A DNA stretch of 64,000 bases from Porphyra umbilicalis (taxonomy: Eukaryota; Rhodophyta; Bangiophyceae; Bangiales; Bangiaceae): contig KV918761.1 in the NCBI GenBank assembly GCA_002049455.2, positions 682,001 to 746,000 on the forward strand, given 5' to 3'. This document shows, one piece after another, positions 23,344 to 33,586 of the stretch; within the stretch, counting starts at the first letter, position 1; the number at the start of each line of letters is the position of its first letter. The notes under the pieces are model-generated. The model was given only the letters and a program-made list of their open reading frames with translations. It did no database searches and was not told the origin of the DNA. The position numbers and the translations under genes are program-made.

Positions 23344-23860
23344 CGGCAGTGGCCCAGCGGGACGACTGGAAACGTATGTATGCGCGTGCGAGACACGGCG
23401 TTTTTTTTTTCAGGCGGCGTGCCGGCCAGGGCCAACGGACGGTGGTGCCACCGCCCGTGGACGTGGGCGTGCCGGCTGGCGTGCCGTGCGGGTCACACCC
23501 GCTCGCCCGACCGACCGACCCGTCGGTCACACACACGCTGCCGCCGACGCAGTGTCGGTGGCGGCCAGAGACGGCAGTCTTCCAAAGCACTGGACACGCC
23601 ACCCTGCGCCCGCTGCCACGTCCGCTCCGCTCCCGTCGGAGCGCGCCGAGCACCAGCCGACAGCAAAAAGAAACCGGCCGCCAACGGAGAAAACACACCA
23701 AAGGTATGGTACACGACAGTCTGTGCCCCACGCCGCCGCCACCCGCCCCAGCACCCGACGCCCCCCTGTACACCGCACTCGATCACACCACAGAAAAAAG
23801 AAGAAAAAAAAAACCGAGGACACCCACGCCGCCACCCGAGCCGCGCCGCCCCCGCGCCCC
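23344..23860. other. Convergent intergenic region
   Basis: 3' flanks of MnmG (+) and the Ala-rich gene (-), with a T run at 23400-23410 and an A-rich tract at 23795-23817. No gene seen. Confidence 0.45.
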
Positions 23861-25036
23861 TCACTCAAACGCGTCGCTCTCATCCGACGCGACGACGTAG
23901 CTGCGCTTGACCGACGCCCGCGACGGCCGCCGCCGCTTGGCGGCCGGCCGCCGCGCTTGCGGCGCCCCCCCCCCCCCCCTCCCCCCCCTCGTCACTCTCA
24001 TCTTGCAGTACGACCACCTCGTCGGCCTCGTCCGCAGCCTCCGCGGCCGCTTCCGCGTCCACGTCGGCCGCCGCGGGCACCGCCTCTGGCGCGTCGACCG
24101 GGGAGACGCCCCCCCCCCCCCCCCCACGACGCGCCCCGGCGGCAGCGACGGCGGCAGCAACCACGTCGGCGGCCGCCTTGCGTTTCCCCCCCCGCCCCGC
24201 GGCGGCGGCGCCCGCGGCGGCAGCCGCCAACGCGGCGGCCTTGGCGCCCCCACCGCCAACCCCCCCCCACCGCCGACCCCCCCCCCCCCCGCCAAAAGCC
24301 GCCGATCGTCGGCGACGACCACCCGCGCCGGCGCCGTCTCCCCCGCGGGCACGTGCGCGGGGAGGCGCGGCGTCGACCGCAGGAGCGCGGGGCGGTAGTC
24401 GGTAAAGGCGTCGGCGGTGGACGATGGCCAGGGGGCCGTCGCGGCGCCGCGCGTCGGCGTCGCACCCGCCTGCGTGACGGTCGGGCGGGCGGGGGGGGGG
24501 GGGGGGGGGCGCCCCCGGCACCCTCCGTCTTGGTGGCGGGTGCCGCCGCCGCCGCCGCGGCGGCCGACGGGGGCGCCGCCGCTGCGGCGGGGGCGGCGGC
24601 GCCGGGCGGCGCCGCCGCCGCCGCCGCCGCGGCGGCGGCCGCCCGCTTGACCACCGCCGCCGCTTCGAGCGCCGCAATGGCCTTCTTGGCCGCCGCCGTC
24701 GCCGCCCGCTTGGCGGCGGCCGCCGACGACGCCTTGGCCGCCGCCCCCGTCGCACCGGCGCGCTTGGCGCCGGCGGCCGCCGCCGCCGCCGGCGTCACGG
24801 CCGCCGCCGTCGCCGGCGCCTCGGCGCCCGCCGCCGGCACGCCCGCCGCGCCCGCCACCGACGCGGGGGCGGCGGCTCCGGCCGCCCCGCCCGACGGAAA
24901 GTAGGGGCTAACAAGCGCCCCCGCCGAGCGGCGGCCGCCACGCGTGCCGCGCGCGGGCGCCGGCAGCGTCGCCGCCGCGGCCCCCGCCGCGGGGGACGTG
25001 CGCGCGTCTGCCGGCGCCGGCGTTGCCGTTGGCACT

Positions 25037-25071
<35 letters not shown>

Positions 25072-25281
25072 TGCCGCCGCGGCAACGGCTTTGGCGACGG
25101 ACCCGCGGGCGGTCGCGGCGGGCAGCGGCGGCGGCGGCGGGGGGGTCCCCGCCGCCGCGGGCGCGCGGCGGCCGCTGCGGCGGCGCGTCGGCCCGTCGGC
25201 GTCGGGCGCGGCGGGCGCGTCGGCGGCGGCGGTGGGTGCGGGGGCGGGGGCGCCGCGGGAGGAACGCCGTAGCGGGGGCAT
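23861..25281 (-). CDS. Ala-rich basic nuclear-type protein, unrecognised
   Basis: Not assigned to a family. ATG 25281 gives MPPLRRSSRGAPAPAP, then long Ala tracts with Lys/Arg (AAKKAIAALEAAAVVKRAAA) that recall linker-histone tails. The most protein-like part is ADAFTDYRPALLRSTPRLPA followed by ARVVVADDRRLLAG. Then come a KRK-containing Ala stretch and an acidic block (DEADEVVVLQDESDE). The end is AAKRRRPSRASVKRS then SYVVASDESDAFE. These parts occupy successive frames separated by C/G runs near 24490, 24290 and 23970. The frame order again fits one missing base per run. Basic clusters and acidic patches suggest a nuclear protein. Confidence 0.5.
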
Positions 25282-26866
25282 GGCGTGGCCGTCGGGGGGG
25301 GTGGGTGGGGGGGGGGAAGGGGGTGGGCGAGACAAGGCCGTGGGCGGGGGAGCCACCGGGGGGGTGTGGAGGGGGGGGGAGGCGGTCGGCCGGCAGCGGT
25401 GCGTGAAAAAAAATAAAAAAAACAGAAAAAAAACACGAGCGAGGACGCGGGCGCGGAAAAGAGCCTTGTCGTCGTCGAGGAGACGAGGCGACGGCCCGGG
25501 CGAGGGGCGTCGCGGGGCGACGTGGCACCGCGGAGCGGGGGACGGTGGCGGGGGGGGGGGGGGACGGGGACGGCGGCAACGGCGGCTGGGCTCCAGCGGT
25601 CGGTCGGCAGACGGCCCGACGGCGCGCGGCGGATCATCAATTGCCAGCTCTGCGGATGTCGAATTGGGGTGTGGCCGGTCCACGTGACTGGCTGGCGTGC
25701 GCACGCCGTGCGGCGCGCGTGATCGCGGACGCGCAGCCGTTTCGGCTCGCGCGACGGACCCGTGGCGGAGCCAGAGGCGGGGCACGGGCGCGCCGGGGCG
25801 GCCGACGTCTGGCGGCGACGCCGCGGATGTACAGTACGTACGCAATATTACTTGTCCACCCCTACAGCCGTTCTCCCAAAAATCCCGCACTCCAACTGCT
25901 GCAAAAGAGTTCCAAATCGGCCTCTGCAGGGTCGTAGAGGCCGATTTCGAACTCTTTTGCAACTGTTGGAGTGCGGGATTTTTGGGAGAACGGCTGTATC
26001 TGTGCCAATGCGCACGGTTGCCGAGACCGGCCTCACACAAACCGCGCTCGCTGCTGCCGCACTACAAAGGAGCCTTTGTCGGAGAGGAAGACGAACACCC
26101 AGTGGTCGGTCCCCGACTCGCTGTTCCTCGTCCACGAGGCGTGTGTCCTTGTTGGCAGACGAGGAGAAACTTTCTTGGCAGGAGAACGAGATGACAATCC
26201 AAGGCCCTTGTCGGCCTTCTGCATCGTTTGGAAAGACAAGTGGGGGGGGGAGGGCCCTCCAGCAGTGTTGGTGCTCTCGGCATCGTGCGATTCATCTTTT
26301 TCTGCCAGACTGGCGAAGGGGGCGTCCTGCTCCAGCAGACGGAGCCCGGGCAGCTCGCATTCACTCACCACCTTTGTCCTGCCCCTGTTTACATTGTCAG
26401 CCAGCCCGCCATACCCCCGAGTGGTGGTAGCGACGTAAGCATCCGTTCTTCGATTGTAGCTGATGGACGTTGCCATGTCGCCGTTGAACTGTGTGTTGGC
26501 GATCATCTCCTTGATCGCACCTACCTGCAGAGGGGTGATGGGGGTCCTTCGAAGCCCCGTCATGATGGTTCTGGTGCGTTTCTATCCACTGGTGACAAGC
26601 TGGGGGCGTTTCTTCGTAGGTCACTGAGTGAACGCTCCACGCTGAAGTCCCCAGAATGTGGCAGATCAGGGCCAGAGAGGCCGATTATCCAATCCCATTG
26701 ACGACCGCAATCGCCTTTCCAGGGTGGGCAAATAATATTGGGTACGTACTGTACGAGGCGCGCACGGGTGCAGGAGCGCTACGAGTGGTATTTACATTGT
26801 GCGTGCGTCGCAGTCCACCAGAAAAAGGCGACGAGGTGCGGGCGCGGTCAAAGTCGCGGTCAAAGT

Positions 26867-26897
<31 letters not shown>

Positions 26898-27293
26898 ACG
26901 GGCACGCGGCTACCGGATCGAGCGGACAGTGGGCACCCCGCGCAGACATGTCGGCGCAAAGTGCCGACGGCGCCCCACTCCCCAGGGGTCAACCACACTG
27001 ACACCTTCCCGAGAGCGCAGGAATGAGCACCACCTCCCACCAGCGTGCGGTGGGCAGCTGCGAGCGCGGCGCCGCTGCTCGGTTCTTCGCCAAGCCTGGC
27101 TACACCCACAGGCTCTCTCCCTCCACAGAGGGCGCCTCACTACCAGTCAGGCCGTCCCACAGCTGGCAGCGCCGACCGGCCACAACGCTGCGCCGCGTAT
27201 TGCTTGCTTGAAGTTTGGCGGACAGGGGATGGGGCAACAACGCGGTGGCCGACCGCACGACGGCGTGCCGCCCCCCCCCCCCCCCGCCCCCGC
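25282..27293. other. Intergenic region with a MITE-like hairpin and an unrecognised open frame
   Basis: Lower GC from about 25850 to 26800. It contains the hairpin at 25863-25998. A 176-codon minus-strand open frame (26033-26563) has mixed composition (for example IANTQFNGDMATSISYNRR) but no recognised domain and could be an exon or an element remnant. A (GGGCGC)n-type microsatellite lies at about 26840-26910. Confidence 0.4.
25863..25998. mobile_element. Foldback/MITE-like element, full copy
   Basis: Arms 25863-25925 and 25936-25998 are 63 bases each, reverse complements with three mismatches, around a 10-base loop (gcagggtcgt). Ends read TACAGCCGTTCTCCC, so a TA dinucleotide bounds both sides. 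A 5'-truncated relative lies at 63183-63290. Confidence 0.85.
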
Positions 27294-28028
27294 CTACCGC
27301 ACCAGCCGCGGGTGCGACAGCGCCGACGACGCCACGACCGCGCCGACGAGCGCCACCCCCGCCAGCGCGTACATGGGCGCGCCCGGCACCCCCCGGGGCG
27401 CCCAATACCCAAACAGCGCGGTCGTCACGACCGGCGCCGCCGGCGCCGCCACCGTCGTCATGGCGGTGAGCCCCCCCTGCAGGCGCCCCTGCGACGAGCG
27501 TGGCACCTGCCGCGAGAGGAGCCCCTTGAGCGCCGGCGCCGTTGCAAACGCGGCCGTCGCGACCGCCAGCCCGACGTACATGTGGGCGCCGCGCGTCGCC
27601 GCGCCGAAAATGAGGAGGTAGGCCGCGTCGAGCACAAAGCCGGCGACAATGACGGGCGCTTCGGCGCCGCCGGCGGCGGCAACGGCGGCGGGCGCGAGGA
27701 CCCCCTGGGAAAGCAGCAAGCACCCGCCGAGGGCGGAGAGGAAGGTGCCCGTCTCGGCGCTGCCCCACCCAAACTGCACGTGGCAGTAAAAGTAAAAGAC
27801 AGAGACGGCGCCGCGGGTGGCCACGTCCGAGAGGGCAACGGTGAGGGCGAGGGGGCGCAGCAAGTCGTCGGCGAGCACCGCCGAGAGGGGGGGGAGGGGG
27901 TTGAGCGTCGCCGCCGCGCGGCGGACGACCGCCGCCAGGCCGTGGGTGGAGGGGGGGGGGGGTCCACGGCGCCACCGTCGGCGGCGCCCGACAGGGGGAC
28001 GTCGGGCAGCAGCTTGGTCGCACCCGCT

Positions 28029-28059
<31 letters not shown>

Positions 28060-29166
28060 TTGCCGTCGGTGGCGCCACGGGCGCCACGGGGCTCGCCCCC
28101 CCCCCCCCCCCCGCGACGCCCGCCGTTTCCGGCAGGCACGCCGCCAAAAACAGGGCGTTGGCAACCACCCCCCCCGCGGCCGCCCAAAACGGGGCCCGGA
28201 CCCCCCCCCACGCTTCGAGCGCCCCCCCCGCGGCGGGCCCGACGACAAAGGCGACGCCCCACGCGACGCCCGCCGCCCCATACGCGCCCGTCTCCCCCCC
28301 CGTCCCCGCCGCCACGTCGGCCACGACCGCGTTGGCGGTTAAGAAAAAGGCGCCCGTCGCCGCCGCCACCACACACGCGGCGACGTGGGCGGGGAGCGCC
28401 GTCGGCGACGCGCCGAGCACCGCGAGGTCGACCGCCGCGCCGGCGGCCGCAAACAGCAGCACCGGCCGCCGCCCGTACGTGTCGGACGCGGCGCCGAGGA
28501 GGGGGGCCGCCACCACCCCAACGGCGGCGGAGAGGAGGGAGAGGGCGCCCGTGACGAGGGCGGCGGCGGACGCGTCCTCGGCGAGGGCGGTGAGGAGCGC
28601 CTTTGGGCGCACGGGGAGGATCATGGCGAGGCACGTGCCGTGCGCGGCGGTGACCACGAGGGTGATGCCGAGCACCCGCCAGTCGAGCGCCCGCTGTGGG
28701 GGGGGGGAGGGTGGGGGGAGGGGGCACCCCCGACGCCGTTGGTGACGGCGGCGGCTTGGACTGGAGGCCGGGCGGGGGCGGCGCCCGCCGACCAACCGGC
28801 GCCCTCCCCGTCGGCGGCCGTCGCGGCGGCGGCGGCGGAAGCGGCGGCGGCAGCGGCGGCGGCGCCATCGTCGAGGAGCGGGGCGAAGGCCAAGGCGCCC
28901 TCCCCCCCAAACGGCCCCCGCTCGACGGCAAACCGGTCGGGGAGGGGCGACGCGGGTGGCGACGCAACGCCGCCGACCGCCCGCGGCGGCGACGCGCCCC
29001 CCCCGCCGGCGGGCGTCGGGGAGCGCGGCGCAGCGGCCGACGCGCAGCCCGGCGCAGCGGCCGACGCGCAGCCCGGCGCGGCGGCCGCCGCCAGCAGCGG
29101 CTCCCGCTCGCCGGCCGACGGGGCGAGGGGGGGAGCGCCGCCGGGGCGCCCACCGTCCCCGCGCAT
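27294..29166 (-). CDS. Major facilitator superfamily transporter (TetA/MFSD14-like)
   Basis: Membrane carrier of unknown substrate. The first half has DWRVLGITLVVTAAHGTCLA, an MFS motif A (GAASDTYGRRPVLLF) and several hydrophobic segments ending ALFLAACLPETAGVAG. After a Gly/Ala/Pro central loop the second half continues in another frame (DDLLRPLALTVALSDVATRG ... PALKGLLSRQVPRSSQGRLQ) to the stop at 27294. The break is a 12-base C run (27951-27962) and one more base restores the frame. ATG 29166 opens a cytosolic N terminus with a dileucine motif in an acidic context (EREPLLAA) and GPFGGEGALAFAPLLDDG. Another C run near 28697-28706 joins it to the first half, again by one base. Best match by eye is the tetracycline-resistance/HIAT1 group. 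Confidence 0.83.
29033..29080. repeat. 24-base tandem duplication within the MFS N terminus
   Basis: Two copies of gcagcggccgacgcgcagcc plus ggc(g), giving a repeated Gly-Cys-Ala-Ser-Ala-Ala-Ala-Pro on the minus strand. A partial third copy follows. Confidence 0.7.
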
Positions 29167-30755
29167 GCGCGCCGCCGCGGTGGACAGCGGCGACCCGCCG
29201 CAGCGCCCGGGGGGGGGCGCAACGCCAGCGTGGCGGGCGGCGGCGGAGCGGTGTCACAATGAGTGTCGTATATTCTACCAACGACCTCATTTGATCCCTT
29301 TGACCTCTTTTGATTCCCTTTTTCAGCTGCTGTTTGCAGGTATTGCTGTCTTCCCAAATTTGGCCGATGTGGTCGAAGTCAAGACAGGGTCTGGGTCAAC
29401 TGCCCATTGGTTGATCCATTTTATCCGGCTGAATGAATGGCTGAGACATAGTTTTGCACATTTGATCACCTTTCTTGACATCGACGGGGTTGGCCAAAAT
29501 TGGGAAGACGGCCAAAATTCTCGTTGTCTGTGGTCACGTTTGGCGGCAGAAATGAGTTCACCGCACTCTGTTTACCCTTGGGGCAACTGGAGGGCATCCC
29601 TCTTTGAGCAGTAGTTGCCCTACGAGCCTTTCTGGCGATACCTCGGACCGTCCCCGGAGTGCCCCACAACGCAACAACAAGCTCCAGAGGGCCGCTCTCG
29701 GTCCGCTTTGAGCCCCCTTTTCACAGCGCGCGAGCGCATACGTCCCCTGCATATGTCTGGCTCCCCTCCCTCTACGCCTCCAGCCCTTCTCCCCCCCCCG
29801 CGCCCCCTCTCTACGTACCTTTCCCGCATTCTCCCCGCCCCGTCTCTACTTCTCCACCCCTTCCACGCCCTCTCCCCCCCCCCTCCACGCATCCACCTTC
29901 CTCCAAACCTTCTCCTGCCCCCCTCGTCTCGCCCGCGTCACGGCCAGAGGCCTGGCGTCCAAGCCCCACGGCGATGTCCCTGCCGCTGCTCCCGCTGTCG
30001 CAGCGTCTCCAACATCATTTGAAGAAATTTGTATCAAATGATGCCCTTTTTGCGTCGTCGGCTACGAGAGAATAGCTGCTGACAGCATAAATGAGTTCTG
30101 CGTCGGCTCTCTTTATCCGTGGGGCAGAAGGAGGTCGCCCAGTTGTTTTTTTCTTCCCTCTCACACAGGTATGTCGCACGCAGGCAACCGACCATCCCAC
30201 CGCACCCCCCCCCCCATGCAAAGGACAATTCTCGCTGGGGTCTGGCACCGGCACGCCATTTGTAGGCTCCTTGAATCCCTTTTAGGAGAAATAGAGGTGC
30301 CCCCCCCGCCCCACCAGTCTGTCACGTCCATTGCTGCTGTTTTCCGGCAGGTCCTCGTTTCCAAGTGGAGAAAATAGGGCAGGGAAGACATCACTGGATG
30401 AGAAGAGGAGTGAGAGAGCACAAGAAAGGTCTAACGACGCACCCGAGGCCAGTTGAACCCGTAGGTCGGGCCAAGCCCAGACCCTAGTCACAACGCAGGC
30501 AGCGCGGGGGGGGGCGCGCCGGACGACGGCCGCGCACAAAAGCGGAACTGTACTCGGCGGCGGGGCGGGGCGGGCGCGTCGGCGGTCGGGGGGCACGACT
30601 GGCGGCAGCGCCCCGCGGGTGGAAGCGGTCGCTCGCCCGCACGCACGTTTAGTGTTACATTGAAAAGCCCCCCCGTCCTCTGGTGCGCCTCGTTCGCGCC
30701 CGTCCTCCTCCCCCCCCTTCTCGCTGTGGCTGCTGCCGCGGTGCGGTACCCCCCC
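29167..30755. other. Intergenic, pyrimidine-rich in part
   Basis: No recognised gene. Plus-strand C/T-rich stretch at 29760-29930. A stretch at 30140-30168 (tttttcttccctctcacacag) looks like a splice acceptor followed immediately by gtatgt, but no flanking exon could be supported. Confidence 0.4.
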
Positions 30756-31694
30756 TCATTCACACACCTGCGACGTTGGCGCGCTGGTCACCACATCATT
30801 CGTGATGCAGTCGGGCGCCGTGACGACGAGCGCCCCGCCCGCGTTGAGCGTCGTGTCGTTCACGACCGCGCCGACGACGGCGGTGAGGGTCATGTCCCCG
30901 CCAGCGATCATGACGACCCCCGGCCCCATGTCGAGGTCGATGCCCGCCGTTACGGCCACGTTGCCGCCAGACGCGGTGAGCGTGGTCCCCGCTGTGACGT
31001 CCACATCCTCGCCAGCGTCGAGCGTGATGTTTCCGACAGTGGCGATGATGGATGCGCCCGGACCAACGTCAATGTCCTCCCCGGCCGTCAGTGTCACGTT
31101 GCCGACCGTGGCCATGATGGTGGCGCCTTCCTCCACGTCCATGCCCTCCCCGGTCGTCAGTGCCAGCGCGCCGGTCGTGGCCGTCAACGATGCGCCCGCG
31201 TCCACCTCCAACTCCCGAACCGAAACGGCAATGGACGTGGCGGTGGTATTCGCGCCGACCTCCCACTCGAGCTCCCCCGGCCCGTGCTCGTCATCGTTGT
31301 CGTCGTCATCATTGCTACCGCCGGTGCTGTTGGAGACGGCCGGGATCCCGTCGAGCGCGATGGTCAGCGACCCGTCGATCGTCACGTTGCTGCCCGCCCC
31401 AAAGGCCAGTACCCCGTCGGGTGCGGCTAGCAACAGTGTGCAATCGCCGACCCAGGTGCCGCTGGTTTCGTCCGCGGTGTGGACATCGCCCGTAATGGGT
31501 GTCCCGTCGCAGTGGGCGTTGAGGAGGTCGGCGGTCGGCAGTACCGTGTCGGGAGTGTCGCCGACTTGGCGTGCCGTCGGGACGGCTCCGCCGAAGGGGG
31601 ACACTGGATGCGCCCGCGTGGTGCCGGCGACTACGGTGGCAGCGAAGAATGCAACGGTGGCGCAGCGAAGGATTGTGAAGGCGGCGACCGTCAT
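30756..31694 (-). CDS. Secreted acidic protein with 23-residue tandem repeats
   Basis: 312 residues, no intron, no frame break. Signal peptide MTVAAFTILRCATVAFFAAT with cleavage near VVAGTTRA. Residues 60-125 hold two Cys and a WVGDCTLLLAAPDGVLAF segment, then an acidic patch (NDDDDNDDE). Residues 167-258 contain four 23-residue units of the type GA-(S/T)-I-x-A-T-V-G-N-(V/I)-T-L-x-A-G-E-D-(I/V)-D-V, followed by a degenerate unit and two late Cys. The alternating hydrophobic pattern with Gly/Asp turns suggests a parallel beta-solenoid, perhaps Ca-binding, in the wall or extracellular matrix. I recognise no named family. Similar repeats occur in bacterial filamentous surface proteins, so horizontal origin is possible but unproven. 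Confidence 0.8.
   Translation of the reverse strand: MTVAAFTILRCATVAFFAATVVAGTTRAHPVSPFGGAVPTARQVGDTPDTVLPTADLLNAHCDGTPITGDVHTADETSGTWVGDCTLLLAAPDGVLAFGAGSNVTIDGSLTIALDGIPAVSNSTGGSNDDDDNDDEHGPGELEWEVGANTTATSIAVSVRELEVDAGASLTATTGALALTTGEGMDVEEGATIMATVGNVTLTAGEDIDVGPGASIIATVGNITLDAGEDVDVTAGTTLTASGGNVAVTAGIDLDMGPGVVMIAGGDMTLTAVVGAVVNDTTLNAGGALVVTAPDCITNDVVTSAPTSQVCE
30921..31196 (-). repeat. Four 69-base coding repeats
   Basis: Tandem units encoding residues 167-189, 190-212, 213-235 and 236-258 of the secreted protein. Units 2 and 3 are the most alike (ATVGNVTLTAGEDIDV and ATVGNITLDAGEDVDV). Confidence 0.85.
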
Positions 31695-31855
31695 GGTAGA
31701 AGCGTGGCTTGGTATTGGTCGGCTGGCTCGATGGAAGTGGACGCGTCGTCGGCTGTTTGTGTGTGTCTTGTGGTGGATGGTGCTGCTGCGTCGTGGAGGC
31801 TTGCGGTGGTTGCGAAGGTATTCGTGGGTAGAGAGGACACGGCCTCTGCAGAGCC

Positions 31856-31864
31856 CTATTTATA
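31856..31864 (-). promoter_or_regulatory. TATA box of the repeat-protein gene
   Basis: Minus strand reads TATAAATAG, about 165 bases before the start codon at 31694. A start of transcription near 31825-31835 would leave a leader of roughly 135 bases. It is the clearest TATA box in the window. Confidence 0.7.
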
Positions 31865-32698
31865 GCCGTGTGGTACGCACCCACCGGCCGTCTTAACGGA
31901 CTTTCGATATTCGTGGGCAGGCTGCACGCAAAGCGACAAGCTGCTGTGCAGACAAAGCATGGCTTGTTTTGCGGTCCGCACGTTTGGTGCTGTCCGCACC
32001 ACCCTCGCCTCTCAACGGCAGCCGCCCGCACGTGTAGGGTGGGACTCTCACTGACAGATGATGTTGGTGGAGGATACCGTTTGTCTGTGCCTCGCTGGAT
32101 GGTGTTGGACACCTTTGAGCGTGTGAGACACGGCTCCAGAGTGGGGCTGTGCGTCTGTATTCAGACCGCACATACGGAGCGTGTGGCGGCGGGGGAGGTC
32201 TCACCTCGCGGCGACCCCAACGCCGAATGCGTGCAGTCCCGTTGTGATTGCAGCCTGCTTCGTGGTCCCGCACCCACAGCCACGCATCTGTGCCACGTGA
32301 TGATGCAGCACGGCTGTCAGGCCTCCTCACAGATGAGTCACCGTCATAAAATGACAGATCTGATCGGAAATTGACAAACGGCGGACACCCCTGGAACTGG
32401 AAAGGGTCTCTGAGGCCGATGATCGCAGTCTGGAGGCTGTTGAGGCAGATCGGCACGGAGTCGTACAAACGCCAGCGCCCAGATCGTTCAAGACGACCTG
32501 AGAGGCTATAAATCTGCAGTTGTCTAGACCATGTCACCAGCAAGAGCTCCAGGCGGTGGCTCTTCTCAGTTCTTGTTTTGTTTGGAGCTTGTCAGGGCTC
32601 CTCTGGTTTGTTAGTTGACCACGTAGTTTAGCCAATCACATGACGTAAACGTACTTAGGCATACCAGTCCCCTCCGTGCGGGTTATGACGGGACGGTT

Positions 32699-33586
32699 TA
32701 CCGGTATACAGTATACCAGGGTTGTCAGCGTTTGGTTTGGTTTGCCAAACATGAACAGAATTCAACCTGATTCACTTGAACGCTGGAGCGTTCAGGTTGA
32801 ACGCAACATGTCAAAGGGCGTACTTGTTCCGCGTAATACTTAGTGTGCCACGATTAATGTAGTTGAGATTGTGCTTGGGGAAGTCGCGTTGTCTGACTCG
32901 AGCTCCATCGAGCTTGAGTCGCCAAGCCGATGTAGCGTGTGCATAGCAGGCCTGCTGCAGTCCCGGCGACAGAGCCCTGCTTTCATGCTCCACCACCGCG
33001 ACACAATCCAAACGACTGGTACGAGCCGACGCCGGGGCGACGACGTTGACAACCGCCTGGGCCTCCGCGCAGTAACGGAGACGGCGGGACCAAACAGAAA
33101 GGACCAAACACCCATACGTGTAGACGGGGCGTTGAGGGCGAGTGGATGCCCCGATGTGCGAGAAGCAGCTTGCTGCACTCCACGCAATCCTGGGTGCAAC
33201 CACGACCCATCCATCCTCCAGCCAAAAAGGTCATGATTCACGCACACGGTGACAGTAGATGAATCGATCTACGTACTCAGCGCCTATGGTGCTACACAGC
33301 CGATTGGCAACAGTTGACATGAAGGAGGGTCTGGGAGCAGAACTCTCAGCGCGACTGACCTGCAGGGGTATGGCAACGAGGCAGTCAGAGCGGCCGCACA
33401 GCGCCGAACCACCTGGCTGATCAATTTGAAGTGGTCAACGAAAGCTCCTGTCTGCCAGGGCAATTAATCATAAATACAACCAAGTCGTTTGTCGTTTGGT
33501 TTGGTTCGTTTCTTGAAATCAACCTGATTCATCGAACCATCTGTATATTTAACATGAACTTACAACCCTGCAGTATACACCGGTAC
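32699..33586. mobile_element. Putative non-autonomous element with inverted and direct end repeats
   Basis: The outer ends taccggtatacagtatacca+gggttgt (32699-32725) and acaaccctgcagtatacacc+ggta (33562-33586) are imperfect inverted repeats. Just inside, cgtttggtttggttt...tcaacctgattca recurs in direct orientation at 32729-32776 and 33493-33531. A small palindrome gaacgctggagcgttc is at about 32779-32794. No coding capacity seen. Confidence 0.45.

Noticed and set aside
26033..26563. Minus-strand open frame as a transposase
   Set aside because: Mixed composition suggests coding, but no DDE, zinc-finger or other transposase motif was visible.
32507..32611. TATAAAT followed by a 27-codon open frame at 32531
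   Set aside because: Too short and no homology. TATAAAT can occur by chance in this lower-GC stretch.
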